Below, in pieces: positions 16,388-25,707 of a DNA stretch of 64,000 nucleotides. The notes beneath the pieces were generated by a model, which was not told the origin of the DNA, ran no database searches, and worked only from the letters and a program-made list of their open reading frames with translations. Each line of letters starts with the position of its first letter. The first letter of the stretch is position 1. The stretch covers positions 1 through 64,000 of the forward strand of contig CACXVS010000005.1 of the NCBI GenBank assembly GCA_902771155.1, in the 5' to 3' direction. This DNA comes from an uncultured Prevotellaceae bacterium (GTDB lineage Bacteria; Bacteroidota; Bacteroidia; Bacteroidales; Bacteroidaceae). Position numbers and translations under genes: made by a program.

Positions 16388-19300
16388 TTACAATTTCTTT
16401 AATGCATTTCTAATTATTTGTGTAGCTCTTTTAACCTTTATATTCTCATCATTACCCTCCAAGTGATCTACAGAATATGCATTCGATACTTCTTGGAAAG
16501 ATACTTCTGGATTAGCGCCTTGAACAGCAGCATTCACCACATTTAGAGAATTTCCAAGGGAATAGGTTTTTCCATCATATGTAAACAAGACAGAACCACT
16601 CTTTGAATTATCCCAAACTTTATTTTCACCGACTACCTTGAATAGTTCAAGAGGATTAATATTATCCCATGCATCCCCTAACGCATCTGAGAATGATTTT
16701 GCAAGTGCCAGCTGTTTCTTGTCTTTAAGTTTTGGGAATGATGTAATACCCTCCACATAATTATCCCAGCTATTGCCAGCTCCACCATTCATTATCGCAC
16801 TTTCAGTTGCCCCCAAAGCAGCAGCGCTGGTATTCCAAGCATCTTTGAACCCTAATTCATGCAACAAGTAGTGAGCAGCAAAACGAGCCAAGGCCTCCCG
16901 CGGTTGAGTAAAATCGCTTTCACGAAGTTTATTTTGTAATAACTTTTGATTTTCAGAAAAATCTTTGAAATAAGTGGATTTATCTTTTAATTTCTCCTTC
17001 GAGAAAGCTGTAGTCATGGCTTGGGTATAGTCCTTAGGAACACCTAACACATTAAAGCATCCCACTCTTCTAGAAATCTCTGTCCTATTCAAATTTTGTA
17101 AACTTAACAATTTACAGATTGACTTGCGCAAATTATTGGCTGCTTTCACTATTTTAGCTTTGTGCTTCCTTCGAGCATTTCGAACAGCATCTCTTTGCTG
17201 ATCTGTAACATCCCCTGGCTGCTGAAGCTCTAAGCCAAAAAACTGATTTACAGCATGAACGTCAACATCATCCCCATATTCATCATCTTTAAATTCCATA
17301 TCCGTTTCTGTCAATTTTTTATAAGGAAGAACTGCCCAGAATCTATCCAAGTTTTCATCAAAAGGCTTACAAATCGCAACATTATCATGATTTGCATACC
17401 TTTTGGCGTTACTAATAGCAGTATTAAAACTTTCACGCTTGCTTACGCAGTCATTGTAAAAATTCCTATATTCTTTATCAATATCATTAGAAATTGACTT
17501 CACCTTACCGATAAGACCTGCCACGCCCCTTGTAAGTCCAAAAAGTCCAAAATAGCCAAGTTGTCCATTTATCTCGTCTTTGGCTTTCTTTCTCATCAAA
17601 GCATCAGCAAACTGGCCATCTGTCCCTTGCTTATATCCAGATTGCGGATATTCACATTCATCACCGCCAGTCTCCAGCTTCAGGAAACGATTTGACTTCA
17701 CGACCGTTGCGCCTTCAATAGGTCGGACAATAATCTCAAACATTTGCCTCAGGATTGACAAATCAATTTGAGTCACCAACTTCTCTGACAGTTTCTTGGC
17801 AACAGCAGCAGCTATATCAGTACCAACCTGTGCCACACCACCCATAAAAGTATCCTTCCTAGGTCGCCAGCTACTACCAATGTTGGTACCAGAGACTAGT
17901 TCCAGATTATTACCTGCTTCTATCTTCACATTCTTACCCTTGATCTCAATGTCGCCATTTGGTGCAGAAATCGAGATGCCTGTAAAGGCGCTAATAGCCA
18001 CATCGCCCCAAGGCGACTTTACCGAGACATTACGGCCATCTGTAGAGCCAGAGATGGTATAAACGCCATATTTATCAGTTAATTGGAACCCTCCTTCGAA
18101 ATTTCTTACCCTTTTTTCGTTTTTATCAGTCTCAAAGATATCTTTACCAGATAAACCTGGGAAGAAGGTTGTCAATAAATCATAGCCAGGAGTTAAAATA
18201 CCCGCGAGGAATGCCGTCAGTCCGGCTCCTGAGCCATCATCCATACGGAGTGTATGGCCACCAGGTGATGTCAGAACGATATCACGCTCTGCCAATGATC
18301 CCGGCACTTTATTACCCTTCATGGCCAATCCACCCACAATATAAGGATTTTCCACATTACCATTAGCAAAGTTCACTATCACTTCATCGCCCTGATAATG
18401 CTTACCAAAAATACCATTTGATTTACTGGCGGCACTGGTGGCATAAACCAGCCAAGGTGAAGCACAATCTTCTGCGATATCTTTTGGAGTTGGATTTTCT
18501 TCTCGCTCTGTGTCAACACCCTGCCAGGCGAAGTGAATACGAACACGATTCTGGTTCAATGGATCATCGGCATCCCATACTTTAGCCAACTGCGCCCCAG
18601 AGGTTCTGATATGACCAGAGGGTAGCATAGTGGGATAGAAATTATTATCTGCATCTACGCCACTCACATCCTTATATCTGCCGACAGCAGTCACCTTAAA
18701 ATGTAATACTGGTGTCGTATTATCGGGCACTACCCATAGATCATTCGATATAATCACCGAGTTCTTGGTTTCACATTCCACATTAATCACAAGATATTCT
18801 TCACCATTGACCTTAATTATCTGACCTAATTTCAGGTCGGGATAGGTAGTGTCAAAGTTCAAACACACACCTTTCTGGATGGCAGCTTGTTCTTTCCTCA
18901 GAATGGTGCGATAGTAATCTTCCTTGAACTTTGAATTTATCTCAGTAAACTGGCTGTATCCGAAAGCAGTCTTCTTGTCGAATTCAGTGTTACCATAGTG
19001 TTGTGCAAATTCATCTTTATTCTCGTTTGTAAAATATTTTTTACTGGTATTATCATCAACATAGCCATTGTTTCTTTTTTGAACTGCCAGATTATAGAGA
19101 TTGTCAAAAGTCTGATTACCTATCCATGTGGGAATATTCTTGGTATTCCCAAAAAAAGAAGCTATTGTTTTCATCAGCCATGTATCAAGGCCGTCGTCCA
19201 GGCTGCAACCTGGTAGGTTCTTGATTTTACTCGAGTTCTTCTCAATCGGACTCTTCACAATGTTTTCATCATAGGCAGCCTCTGGATCATAAGTATTATC

Positions 19301-20383
19301 CGTATTGTCTGTCCTCAGATGACTCTTCAGATCGCAATAGTTCAGAGAGTACCACCCTGTCACCTCTTTATCCGGTTTCTGTGTATCGTCGTAGCCTACC
19401 TGTAACATGCCGTCCTCGTAGAACAAGAACTCACCCCAGCGGTTGGCTGTTCGCTTCAGCATATCGTATAATGGCTCGTTATACTGCACGAGGTATGGGA
19501 AAATGTGCTCGATAGGCTCTTCATTATATTCTGGAGTCTCCTTATTTTTCCATTGATCCTTAGGTTTTTCAGTGGACTTTTTATCATAGGCCAGAACCTT
19601 CATTTTGCCGCTGTAGGATAATGACTCCATATTTGCTTCTTTCTCCTTCAAAACGGCCTTCAGGTTTGTCTTCTCTTTTTCCAGCTTATCTTTCTGTTTT
19701 ATATAAGCTTCATCGGATTTATCTTTGGTTTCAGAGTCCAGTTTGGCAATCGCAGCCTCCTTTACGGCTATTTTCCTTTTCAAGACTTCAATTGTGTCAA
19801 CGCACCAAGGTTTTATATATTTCTTTACCTCATTAGCTATAACATCCGTTCCAAACCTTTTGCCCACAAAGACGGCACTGCCCTGCGTCAATGCCATTTG
19901 ATGATCGGGGCTGTAAATACGCAGCATGACGAACATCGAGTCTTTCTTATAGCGTGGCAGGATATCTTCCACATAGAAATCGTCTCCGACAACTTTACCA
20001 TCTTCTGATTGGAGTGTTACTTTCTTATTCTGAAACAGACTGACTATATAATCCTTGGTAAGAGGATACCAAATAGGTTTATCATCTGAATTTTCATCTG
20101 ACACTGGGAAAATATTGAGAACAGCTATGATTTCCGTAGGTGCATACATTCTCTTCTTAAAATCGACATTCGTCATGTGCACCTTATAGTTGGTAATGAT
20201 ATCCTTTTTATTTGTAACGTCTCTTCCTTTTAGGAAAACACCCCCAGTTGTCTTTACGCCTTTACCAAAATCAACCTCACCATCAGATTGATTTGATTTT
20301 AACGACAAGCAGCCAGTCTCAGCCACCGAATTTTTATCCAGATAGGCCTCGATACCATTTATTTTTAATTCTAATATTGCCAT
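16388..20383 (-). CDS. vgrG: VgrG (TssI) spike protein with coiled-coil insertion and long C-terminal domain
   Basis: Trimeric tip of the T6SS needle, 1331 residues, about twice the size of a simple VgrG. Residues 1-560 form the gp27-like base. Residues about 195-258 are a Lys/Glu-rich coiled coil inserted in that base (LKRKIAVKEAAIAKLDSE). An OB-fold (gp5-like) spans about 595-685, with RVRIHFAW and GDEVIVNFANGNVENPYIVG. A beta-prism follows, with VAISAFTGISISAPNGDIEI near 794. The last 430 residues are helical, contain no domain I recognise, and are visibly AT-richer at DNA level. The final part has VWDNSKSGSVLF, shared with the other VgrG. It is the third gene of its operon, 15 nt after tssD. 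The C-terminal domain could be cargo or a scaffold. Confidence 0.85.
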   Translation of the reverse strand: MAILELKINGIEAYLDKNSVAETGCLSLKSNQSDGEVDFGKGVKTTGGVFLKGRDVTNKKDIITNYKVHMTNVDFKKRMYAPTEIIAVLNIFPVSDENSDDKPIWYPLTKDYIVSLFQNKKVTLQSEDGKVVGDDFYVEDILPRYKKDSMFVMLRIYSPDHQMALTQGSAVFVGKRFGTDVIANEVKKYIKPWCVDTIEVLKRKIAVKEAAIAKLDSETKDKSDEAYIKQKDKLEKEKTNLKAVLKEKEANMESLSYSGKMKVLAYDKKSTEKPKDQWKNKETPEYNEEPIEHIFPYLVQYNEPLYDMLKRTANRWGEFLFYEDGMLQVGYDDTQKPDKEVTGWYSLNYCDLKSHLRTDNTDNTYDPEAAYDENIVKSPIEKNSSKIKNLPGCSLDDGLDTWLMKTIASFFGNTKNIPTWIGNQTFDNLYNLAVQKRNNGYVDDNTSKKYFTNENKDEFAQHYGNTEFDKKTAFGYSQFTEINSKFKEDYYRTILRKEQAAIQKGVCLNFDTTYPDLKLGQIIKVNGEEYLVINVECETKNSVIISNDLWVVPDNTTPVLHFKVTAVGRYKDVSGVDADNNFYPTMLPSGHIRTSGAQLAKVWDADDPLNQNRVRIHFAWQGVDTEREENPTPKDIAEDCASPWLVYATSAASKSNGIFGKHYQGDEVIVNFANGNVENPYIVGGLAMKGNKVPGSLAERDIVLTSPGGHTLRMDDGSGAGLTAFLAGILTPGYDLLTTFFPGLSGKDIFETDKNEKRVRNFEGGFQLTDKYGVYTISGSTDGRNVSVKSPWGDVAISAFTGISISAPNGDIEIKGKNVKIEAGNNLELVSGTNIGSSWRPRKDTFMGGVAQVGTDIAAAVAKKLSEKLVTQIDLSILRQMFEIIVRPIEGATVVKSNRFLKLETGGDECEYPQSGYKQGTDGQFADALMRKKAKDEINGQLGYFGLFGLTRGVAGLIGKVKSISNDIDKEYRNFYNDCVSKRESFNTAISNAKRYANHDNVAICKPFDENLDRFWAVLPYKKLTETDMEFKDDEYGDDVDVHAVNQFFGLELQQPGDVTDQQRDAVRNARRKHKAKIVKAANNLRKSICKLLSLQNLNRTEISRRVGCFNVLGVPKDYTQAMTTAFSKEKLKDKSTYFKDFSENQKLLQNKLRESDFTQPREALARFAAHYLLHELGFKDAWNTSAAALGATESAIMNGGAGNSWDNYVEGITSFPKLKDKKQLALAKSFSDALGDAWDNINPLELFKVVGENKVWDNSKSGSVLFTYDGKTYSLGNSLNVVNAAVQGANPEVSFQEVSNAYSVDHLEGNDENIKVKRATQIIRNALKKL

Positions 20384-20398
20384 AGTCTAAATAGTTTG

Positions 20399-20884
20399 TT
20401 ATTTAATAAATTCACTCTTAAATTCATTATTCTCATCGCGGCCCAAGTAGGTTGCCGAACGGGCCAGGAGAGTTACGTCGAGCTCGATCTGCTGATCCTC
20501 ACCATTCTTATTCTGAGCCGAGTTGTAGTTCTCTTCCACACTAACCACATAGGCATTGATGATCATGCCGTCTTCATATTCTGACAAGCGCGAAGCAGCA
20601 TTAAATGTCGGATTAAACAGGAATGAATAGTCAAAGCTGTTGTTAGCAACCAAATTCTGATAGAATATGCGCGAATGAGCCGGTGAATTCACACGGACAG
20701 TAAACTTCAAGATTACAGGATTCGTCACACCATAAAGATCACCAGAGGCATTGCGCTTGTGCTCACATTGGTAGTCGAAATGCTGAATAGTCAGGCATTT
20801 CTCTTTCAATACGTTCAGGGGATTGTCGGTAAAATTGTCTGCAATCACCACTGCTTTCAGTTCATTAGAATAGAGTGTTGCCAT
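20399..20884 (-). CDS. TssD (Hcp)-like tube protein, vgrG-linked
   Basis: A 161-residue protein that I read as a divergent member of the Bacteroidetes TssD family. It has the strand-rich pattern of the family with LKFTVRVNSPAHSRIFYQNL (about 59-78), SFLFNPTFNAASRLSEYEDG (about 87-106) and the closing QIELDVTLLARSATYLG. It differs strongly from the two TssD proteins of the clpV operon. It lies 2 nt after the 20887-21300 gene and 15 nt before vgrG, so it is translated together with the spike. It may form the first ring that docks on this VgrG. Family membership is less certain than for 388-780. Confidence 0.7.
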   Translation of the reverse strand: MATLYSNELKAVVIADNFTDNPLNVLKEKCLTIQHFDYQCEHKRNASGDLYGVTNPVILKFTVRVNSPAHSRIFYQNLVANNSFDYSFLFNPTFNAASRLSEYEDGMIINAYVVSVEENYNSAQNKNGEDQQIELDVTLLARSATYLGRDENNEFKSEFIK

Positions 20885-20886
20885 AA

Positions 20887-21300
20887 TTATATCCGATAAA
20901 AATTAACGCCATCAATATTCATATTCTCGGCACTGATAGACAGTCTCAAGAGTCTGCGCCTTGAAACGTCGATATCATAAAACTCGGAGAGCGAGAAGCA
21001 CTGGGCATCCTCGAAATAGAGAATCTGGGCGTCGGTATCGTCCAACTTGGCCTCATTGGCCAGGCTAATAAAAAGACGCCCACTCATGGTACCTTGATTG
21101 GAAAACCACTCAAACAGGCTGAGATCGGTTTTACCAGGGGCCACCACAACAACTTCCAGCCGCTCACAACGGGCCGCCCCAGAGGGACAGAAACTATTGT
21201 AAGAGCGGTTAAACACCAATCGGCAATCAGACACCAAGTACTGTTTGGAGTAGCGCTTGATGCTGTTGTCGCCGAATTCTAATACTGCTGTTAATGCCAT
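20887..21300 (-). CDS. TssD (Hcp)-like tube protein, first gene of the vgrG operon
   Basis: A 137-residue TssD-like protein. The start LTAVLEFGDNSIKRY, the middle stretch GTMSGRLFISL and the end RLLRLSISAENMNIDGV match the usual TssD order of an N-terminal strand, a central hairpin and a C-terminal strand. A conserved RAARCERLEV-like segment replaces the GIPRGGK loop seen in the clpV-operon copies. It is preceded by a promoter whose 15 core bases equal those of the clpV operon. The next TssD-like gene starts 2 nt after its stop. Tube subunit or VgrG-adaptor ring are both possible. Confidence 0.7.
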   Translation of the reverse strand: MALTAVLEFGDNSIKRYSKQYLVSDCRLVFNRSYNSFCPSGAARCERLEVVVVAPGKTDLSLFEWFSNQGTMSGRLFISLANEAKLDDTDAQILYFEDAQCFSLSEFYDIDVSRRRLLRLSISAENMNIDGVNFYRI

Positions 21301-21329
21301 ATCTGTTTTAAATTTATAAATTACTGGTG

Positions 21330-21362
21330 CAAATGTACGACATTTCTCAGGCTTATCACAAG
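21330..21362 (-). promoter_or_regulatory. Promoter of the tssD-tssD-vgrG operon
   Basis: The minus-strand -7 box TACATTTG (21330-21337) is 29 nt before the ATG at 21300, with a CTTG -33 box at 21359-21362 and 21 nt between. The sequence ggtgcaaatgtacga (plus strand, 21326-21340) is identical to the clpV promoter at 5894-5908, at nearly the same distance from the start codon. Confidence 0.65.
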
Positions 21363-21433
21363 TATTATGTCGTATTTCGTATCAAGTTGTTGCGACAAAC
21401 TGTTGCTTATGCGTCAAAACAGGCTCAACCCCA

Positions 21434-22984
21434 CTAAATTTGTCGCGACCCGAGCGTCTGATTGATGCCTTGTTCGCGATGGCAGATGCGCACCTCGATG
21501 CCAAACTTCTCGTGGATATGTTCGGCCAGATGTTGGGCAGAATAGACACTGCGATGCTGACCGCCCGTACAGCCGAAAGAGAACATCAGCGAGGTAAATC
21601 CACGCTGGATGTATCGGCGCACATGGGCATCGGCCAGTTTATACACGCTGTCGAGGAAGGTGAGTATCTCACCATCATCCTCCAGGAATCGGATGACGGG
21701 TTCGTCAAGACCCGTCAGTTTCTTATAGGGTTCGTAGCGCCCGGGGTTATGGGTACTGCGACAATCGAATACATAGCCTCCCCCATTGCCACTCTCATCC
21801 TCGGGGATACCTTTGCCGTAAGAGAAGCTGAACACCCTGACCACCAGCGGACCCTGTGCATCGTATTTCGAGAAAGTAGCCGGTCCGTCTTGTGGATGGG
21901 CTTTGTAAGGGTTCTGATCGGTGGTCTTATAACCGTCAGCACGCTTGGCCGTGGCCTCAACCTGCTGGAACTGCGGCATCTCTGTCAATTGCCGCAAGAT
22001 ATCCATCAAATAAGGATAATGGAATACGGTGGAACTCGCCAGTATCTCCCGCAGATTCTGGATAGCAGGTGGTATGCTCTCGATAAAATGCTTCTTCTGC
22101 TCGAAATAACCGCGGAAGCCGTAGGCGCCCAGTACCTGCAACGTGCGGAACAACACGAACAGCGACAGGCGGTTGACGAAATGCCGCACGGGCGGGACCT
22201 CAATATAGTTCTTCAGTGAGTTGTAGTATTCATACACCAGTTCACGGCGCAACTTATGGGGATATTTGGCTGATGCTTGCCATAGAAAGGAGGCCAGATC
22301 ATAATAATAAGGTCCCTTGCGCCCACCCTGATAGTCGATGAACCAAGGATTACCGTCGTGATCGAGCATCACGTTACGTGCCTGGAAGTCGCGATACAGG
22401 AAACAGTCGCCGATACCGTAGCTGTCGTTGGTCAGATCCTTGGCGAACAGACGGAAGTCGGCCTCAAGCTTCAACTCATGGAAGTCGAGCTCAGTAGCCT
22501 TCAGGAAACAGTACTTGAAGTAGTTGAGGTCGAAGAGCACACTATCCACATTAAACTCTGCCTGGGGATAGCAATTGGCAAAATCGAGCTCACGAGCACC
22601 ACGGATCTGGATGTTGGGCAATTCACGGATAGTACGCTTCAGCAGTTCCTGCTCTTTCAGGGTATAACGTCCACCGGCCTCTCGTCCGCCACGGATGGCA
22701 TCAAAGAGCGATGTGGAGCCGAGATCGGTCTGCAGGTAACGCAGCTGATCATCACTCGTAGCCAGAATCTTGGGTACGGGGAGTTGCAACTGAGCGAAGT
22801 GCTCCGTGAGATAGATAAAGGCATGGTCCTCGTCACGGCTCGTGCCTACGACACCAACCACACTCAGACCGTCCGAATCAGTCAGACGGTAGTAAGTTCG
22901 GTTGCTGCCTCCACCCGGAATCTGCTGAACATGAGCCGGCTCAGCACTCTTCCATTGCCGATAGAGATCCAATAGTTTTTGCAT
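21434..22984 (-). CDS. AmgK-type sugar kinase fused to RapZ C-terminal domain
   Basis: A 516-residue two-domain protein. Residues 1-330 are an aminoglycoside-phosphotransferase-fold kinase: PGGGSNRTYYRL near the start, catalytic loop LYRDFQARNVMLD near 197, and the metal-binding IDYQGGRKGPYYYDLASFLW near 216. This resembles AmgK, the anomeric kinase for MurNAc/GlcNAc in peptidoglycan recycling. From about residue 370 to the end is a RapZ C-terminal domain, with VRVFSFSYGKGIP, GGGYVFDCRSTHNPGR and FGCTGGQHRSVYSAQHLAEH, which in E. coli senses glucosamine-6-phosphate. The natural partner would be the MurU-like enzyme at 7670-8407. The -7 box is 7 nt before the ATG. Kinase substrate is inferred. 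Confidence 0.85.
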   Translation of the reverse strand: MQKLLDLYRQWKSAEPAHVQQIPGGGSNRTYYRLTDSDGLSVVGVVGTSRDEDHAFIYLTEHFAQLQLPVPKILATSDDQLRYLQTDLGSTSLFDAIRGGREAGGRYTLKEQELLKRTIRELPNIQIRGARELDFANCYPQAEFNVDSVLFDLNYFKYCFLKATELDFHELKLEADFRLFAKDLTNDSYGIGDCFLYRDFQARNVMLDHDGNPWFIDYQGGRKGPYYYDLASFLWQASAKYPHKLRRELVYEYYNSLKNYIEVPPVRHFVNRLSLFVLFRTLQVLGAYGFRGYFEQKKHFIESIPPAIQNLREILASSTVFHYPYLMDILRQLTEMPQFQQVEATAKRADGYKTTDQNPYKAHPQDGPATFSKYDAQGPLVVRVFSFSYGKGIPEDESGNGGGYVFDCRSTHNPGRYEPYKKLTGLDEPVIRFLEDDGEILTFLDSVYKLADAHVRRYIQRGFTSLMFSFGCTGGQHRSVYSAQHLAEHIHEKFGIEVRICHREQGINQTLGSRQI

Positions 22985-22991
22985 ACCGTTG

Positions 22992-22999
22992 CAAAGGTA
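22992..22999 (-). promoter_or_regulatory. Promoter of the amgK-rapZ fusion, very short leader
   Basis: The minus strand reads TACCTTTG and then seven bases to the ATG at 22984, so the mRNA should start at or within a few bases of the start codon, as for the murU-like gene. Confidence 0.6.
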
Positions 23000-23031
23000 A
23001 GCAATTTTTTTGGAAATAAGAAGAAAAAGGG

Positions 23032-23068
23032 CAAAAAAATAACCGGCAGCCTTTCGACTACCGGTTAT
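23032..23068 (-). terminator. Terminator of groES-groEL
   Basis: An 11-bp stem with one G-T pair (plus strand 23039-23049 with 23058-23068) and an 8-nt loop is followed on the minus strand by a run of seven T. It starts 15 nt after the groEL stop. Confidence 0.85.
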
Positions 23069-23082
23069 GAATGGGTTTTGGA

Positions 23083-24720
<1,638 letters not shown>

Positions 24721-24750
24721 TCAATTTTTCAATCCTTCAATTCTTCAATT

Positions 24751-25023
24751 TTACTTCTCAATTACTGCGAGTACGTCGCTCTGGCGCATCATCAGATACT
24801 TCACACCCTCGAACTCGAGTTCCGTGCCACTGTACTTACCGTAAAGCACCTCGTCGCCCTCTTTCAGGATCATCGTCTCATCCTTGGTTCCCTGGCCAAC
24901 GGCCTTAATGGTTCCGTGGAGGGGTTTTTCCTTGGCAGTATCAGGAATGATGATACCACCGATCTTTTCTTCTGCCGGTGCGGGCAATACCAGCACGCGG
25001 TCTGCTAATGGTTTAATGTTCAT
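24751..25023 (-). CDS. groES: Co-chaperonin GroES (10 kDa)
   Basis: Heptameric lid of the GroEL chamber. The 90-residue protein begins [12 protein letters not shown], contains the mobile loop with [16 protein letters not shown] (residues 19-34) and the roof segment [15 protein letters not shown], and ends LAVIEK. It is the first gene of the groES-groEL operon. The sequence upstream is AT-rich, and no perfect TAnnTTTG box was found near the start. Confidence 0.98.
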   Translation of the reverse strand: MNIKPLADRVLVLPAPAEEKIGGIIIPDTAKEKPLHGTIKAVGQGTKDETMILKEGDEVLYGKYSGTELEFEGVKYLMMRQSDVLAVIEK

Positions 25024-25153
25024 AATACTTATTTTTAATGTTTATACCTTTTTTATATAGTGGAACAGTCTTTTGACCGCTTCGCATTCTGATCTGCCAA
25101 AACCGTGCCAATTGCCAAGTATATGCCAACTTGTCAGCAGTTACTGACATCAT

Positions 25154-25330
25154 TTGCGTCTTAGCGTCTTAGCGTTTCATTTGATATTTTGAGTTTCGAC
25201 GAAATTTATTATAGTAGTATTATATAATTTATATATATTATAATATATATAAATTTAATATATAAATATAAGAACCTCCATTGCGTCGCATTTCATTTTC
25301 CTAATGAAACGCTAAGACGCAAAGACGCTA
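25154..25330. repeat. 28-bp inverted repeat with AT-rich loop
   Basis: The arms are 25154-25181 and 25303-25330. They match as inverted copies at 26 of 28 positions, with an 18-bp perfect core gcgtcttagcgtttcatt at 25164-25181. The left arm is itself a tandem of gcgtctta units. The 121-nt loop contains an almost pure A/T run with many TA steps (about 25201-25270). The design matches the element at 52857-52985, although the arm sequences differ. Confidence 0.8.
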
Positions 25331-25388
25331 TTAGCGATTTAGCCAAATTTTAACATTTGAAACAAATCGAAAAAAAACTCTCGAAAAA

Positions 25389-25420
25389 ATTGGAGGGTAA
25401 TTGAAAATTTTGTACCTTTG
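25389..25420 (+). promoter_or_regulatory. Orphan strong promoter upstream of sppA
   Basis: -33 ATTG (25389-25392), 20-nt spacer, and -7 TACCTTTG (25413-25420) followed by CAC. The nearest gene on this strand, sppA, starts 288 nt downstream, so the promoter gives either a long leader or a separate RNA. Confidence 0.6.
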
Positions 25421-25426
25421 CACTGT

Positions 25427-25560
25427 CGTTAAGAGAAAAAGGATTCGCGCCCAAACTTAGAAAAATTATTTTTCTAGTGCACAAAAAATTTTTTCCTAAT
25501 TAGGGCGCAAAAAATTGGACTCAAAAACGGCAAACACGAGGCACCTAACCAATTATAAAT
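25427..25560 (+). ncRNA. Candidate structured leader or small RNA before sppA
   Basis: Downstream of the orphan promoter, GCGCCC (25447-25452) can pair with GGGCGC (25503-25508), enclosing a perfect hairpin TAGAAAAA-TTA-TTTTTCTA (25458-25476). No known riboswitch or 6S-like consensus was recognised. It could equally be an unremarkable AT-rich leader. Confidence 0.25.
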
Positions 25561-25707
25561 CAATTAATAAAAAACATTACAAAACAATGAAACATGAAAT
25601 AAAAGCAAGTTGCCTAATTTTATACTTTTGCAAAGATTTTGTGACTTTTATAGTTCGGATTGAAAAAAAAGTCATAACTTTGTAGGCGATTATAAACTAA
25701 TTAAGGT

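Larger units (their letters stand above)
25024..25707 (+). other. 684-bp intergenic region between groES and sppA
   Basis: No convincing gene. From left to right it holds the groES upstream region, a large imperfect inverted repeat (25154-25330), an orphan plus-strand promoter (25389-25420), a stretch able to form nested stems (25447-25508), and weak -7 boxes TACTTTTG (25623-25630) and TAACTTTG (25675-25682). The last of these is 25 nt before sppA and probably serves it. A 32-codon frame from the ATG at 25587 to a stop just before 25690 looks accidental. Confidence 0.6.

Noticed and set aside
21440..22219. 259-codon plus-strand frame opposite amgK-rapZ
   Set aside because: Antisense shadow of a conserved two-domain gene.
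25587..25689. 32-codon frame before sppA
   Set aside because: It has AT-driven composition, overlaps two -7 boxes and has no homology pattern.
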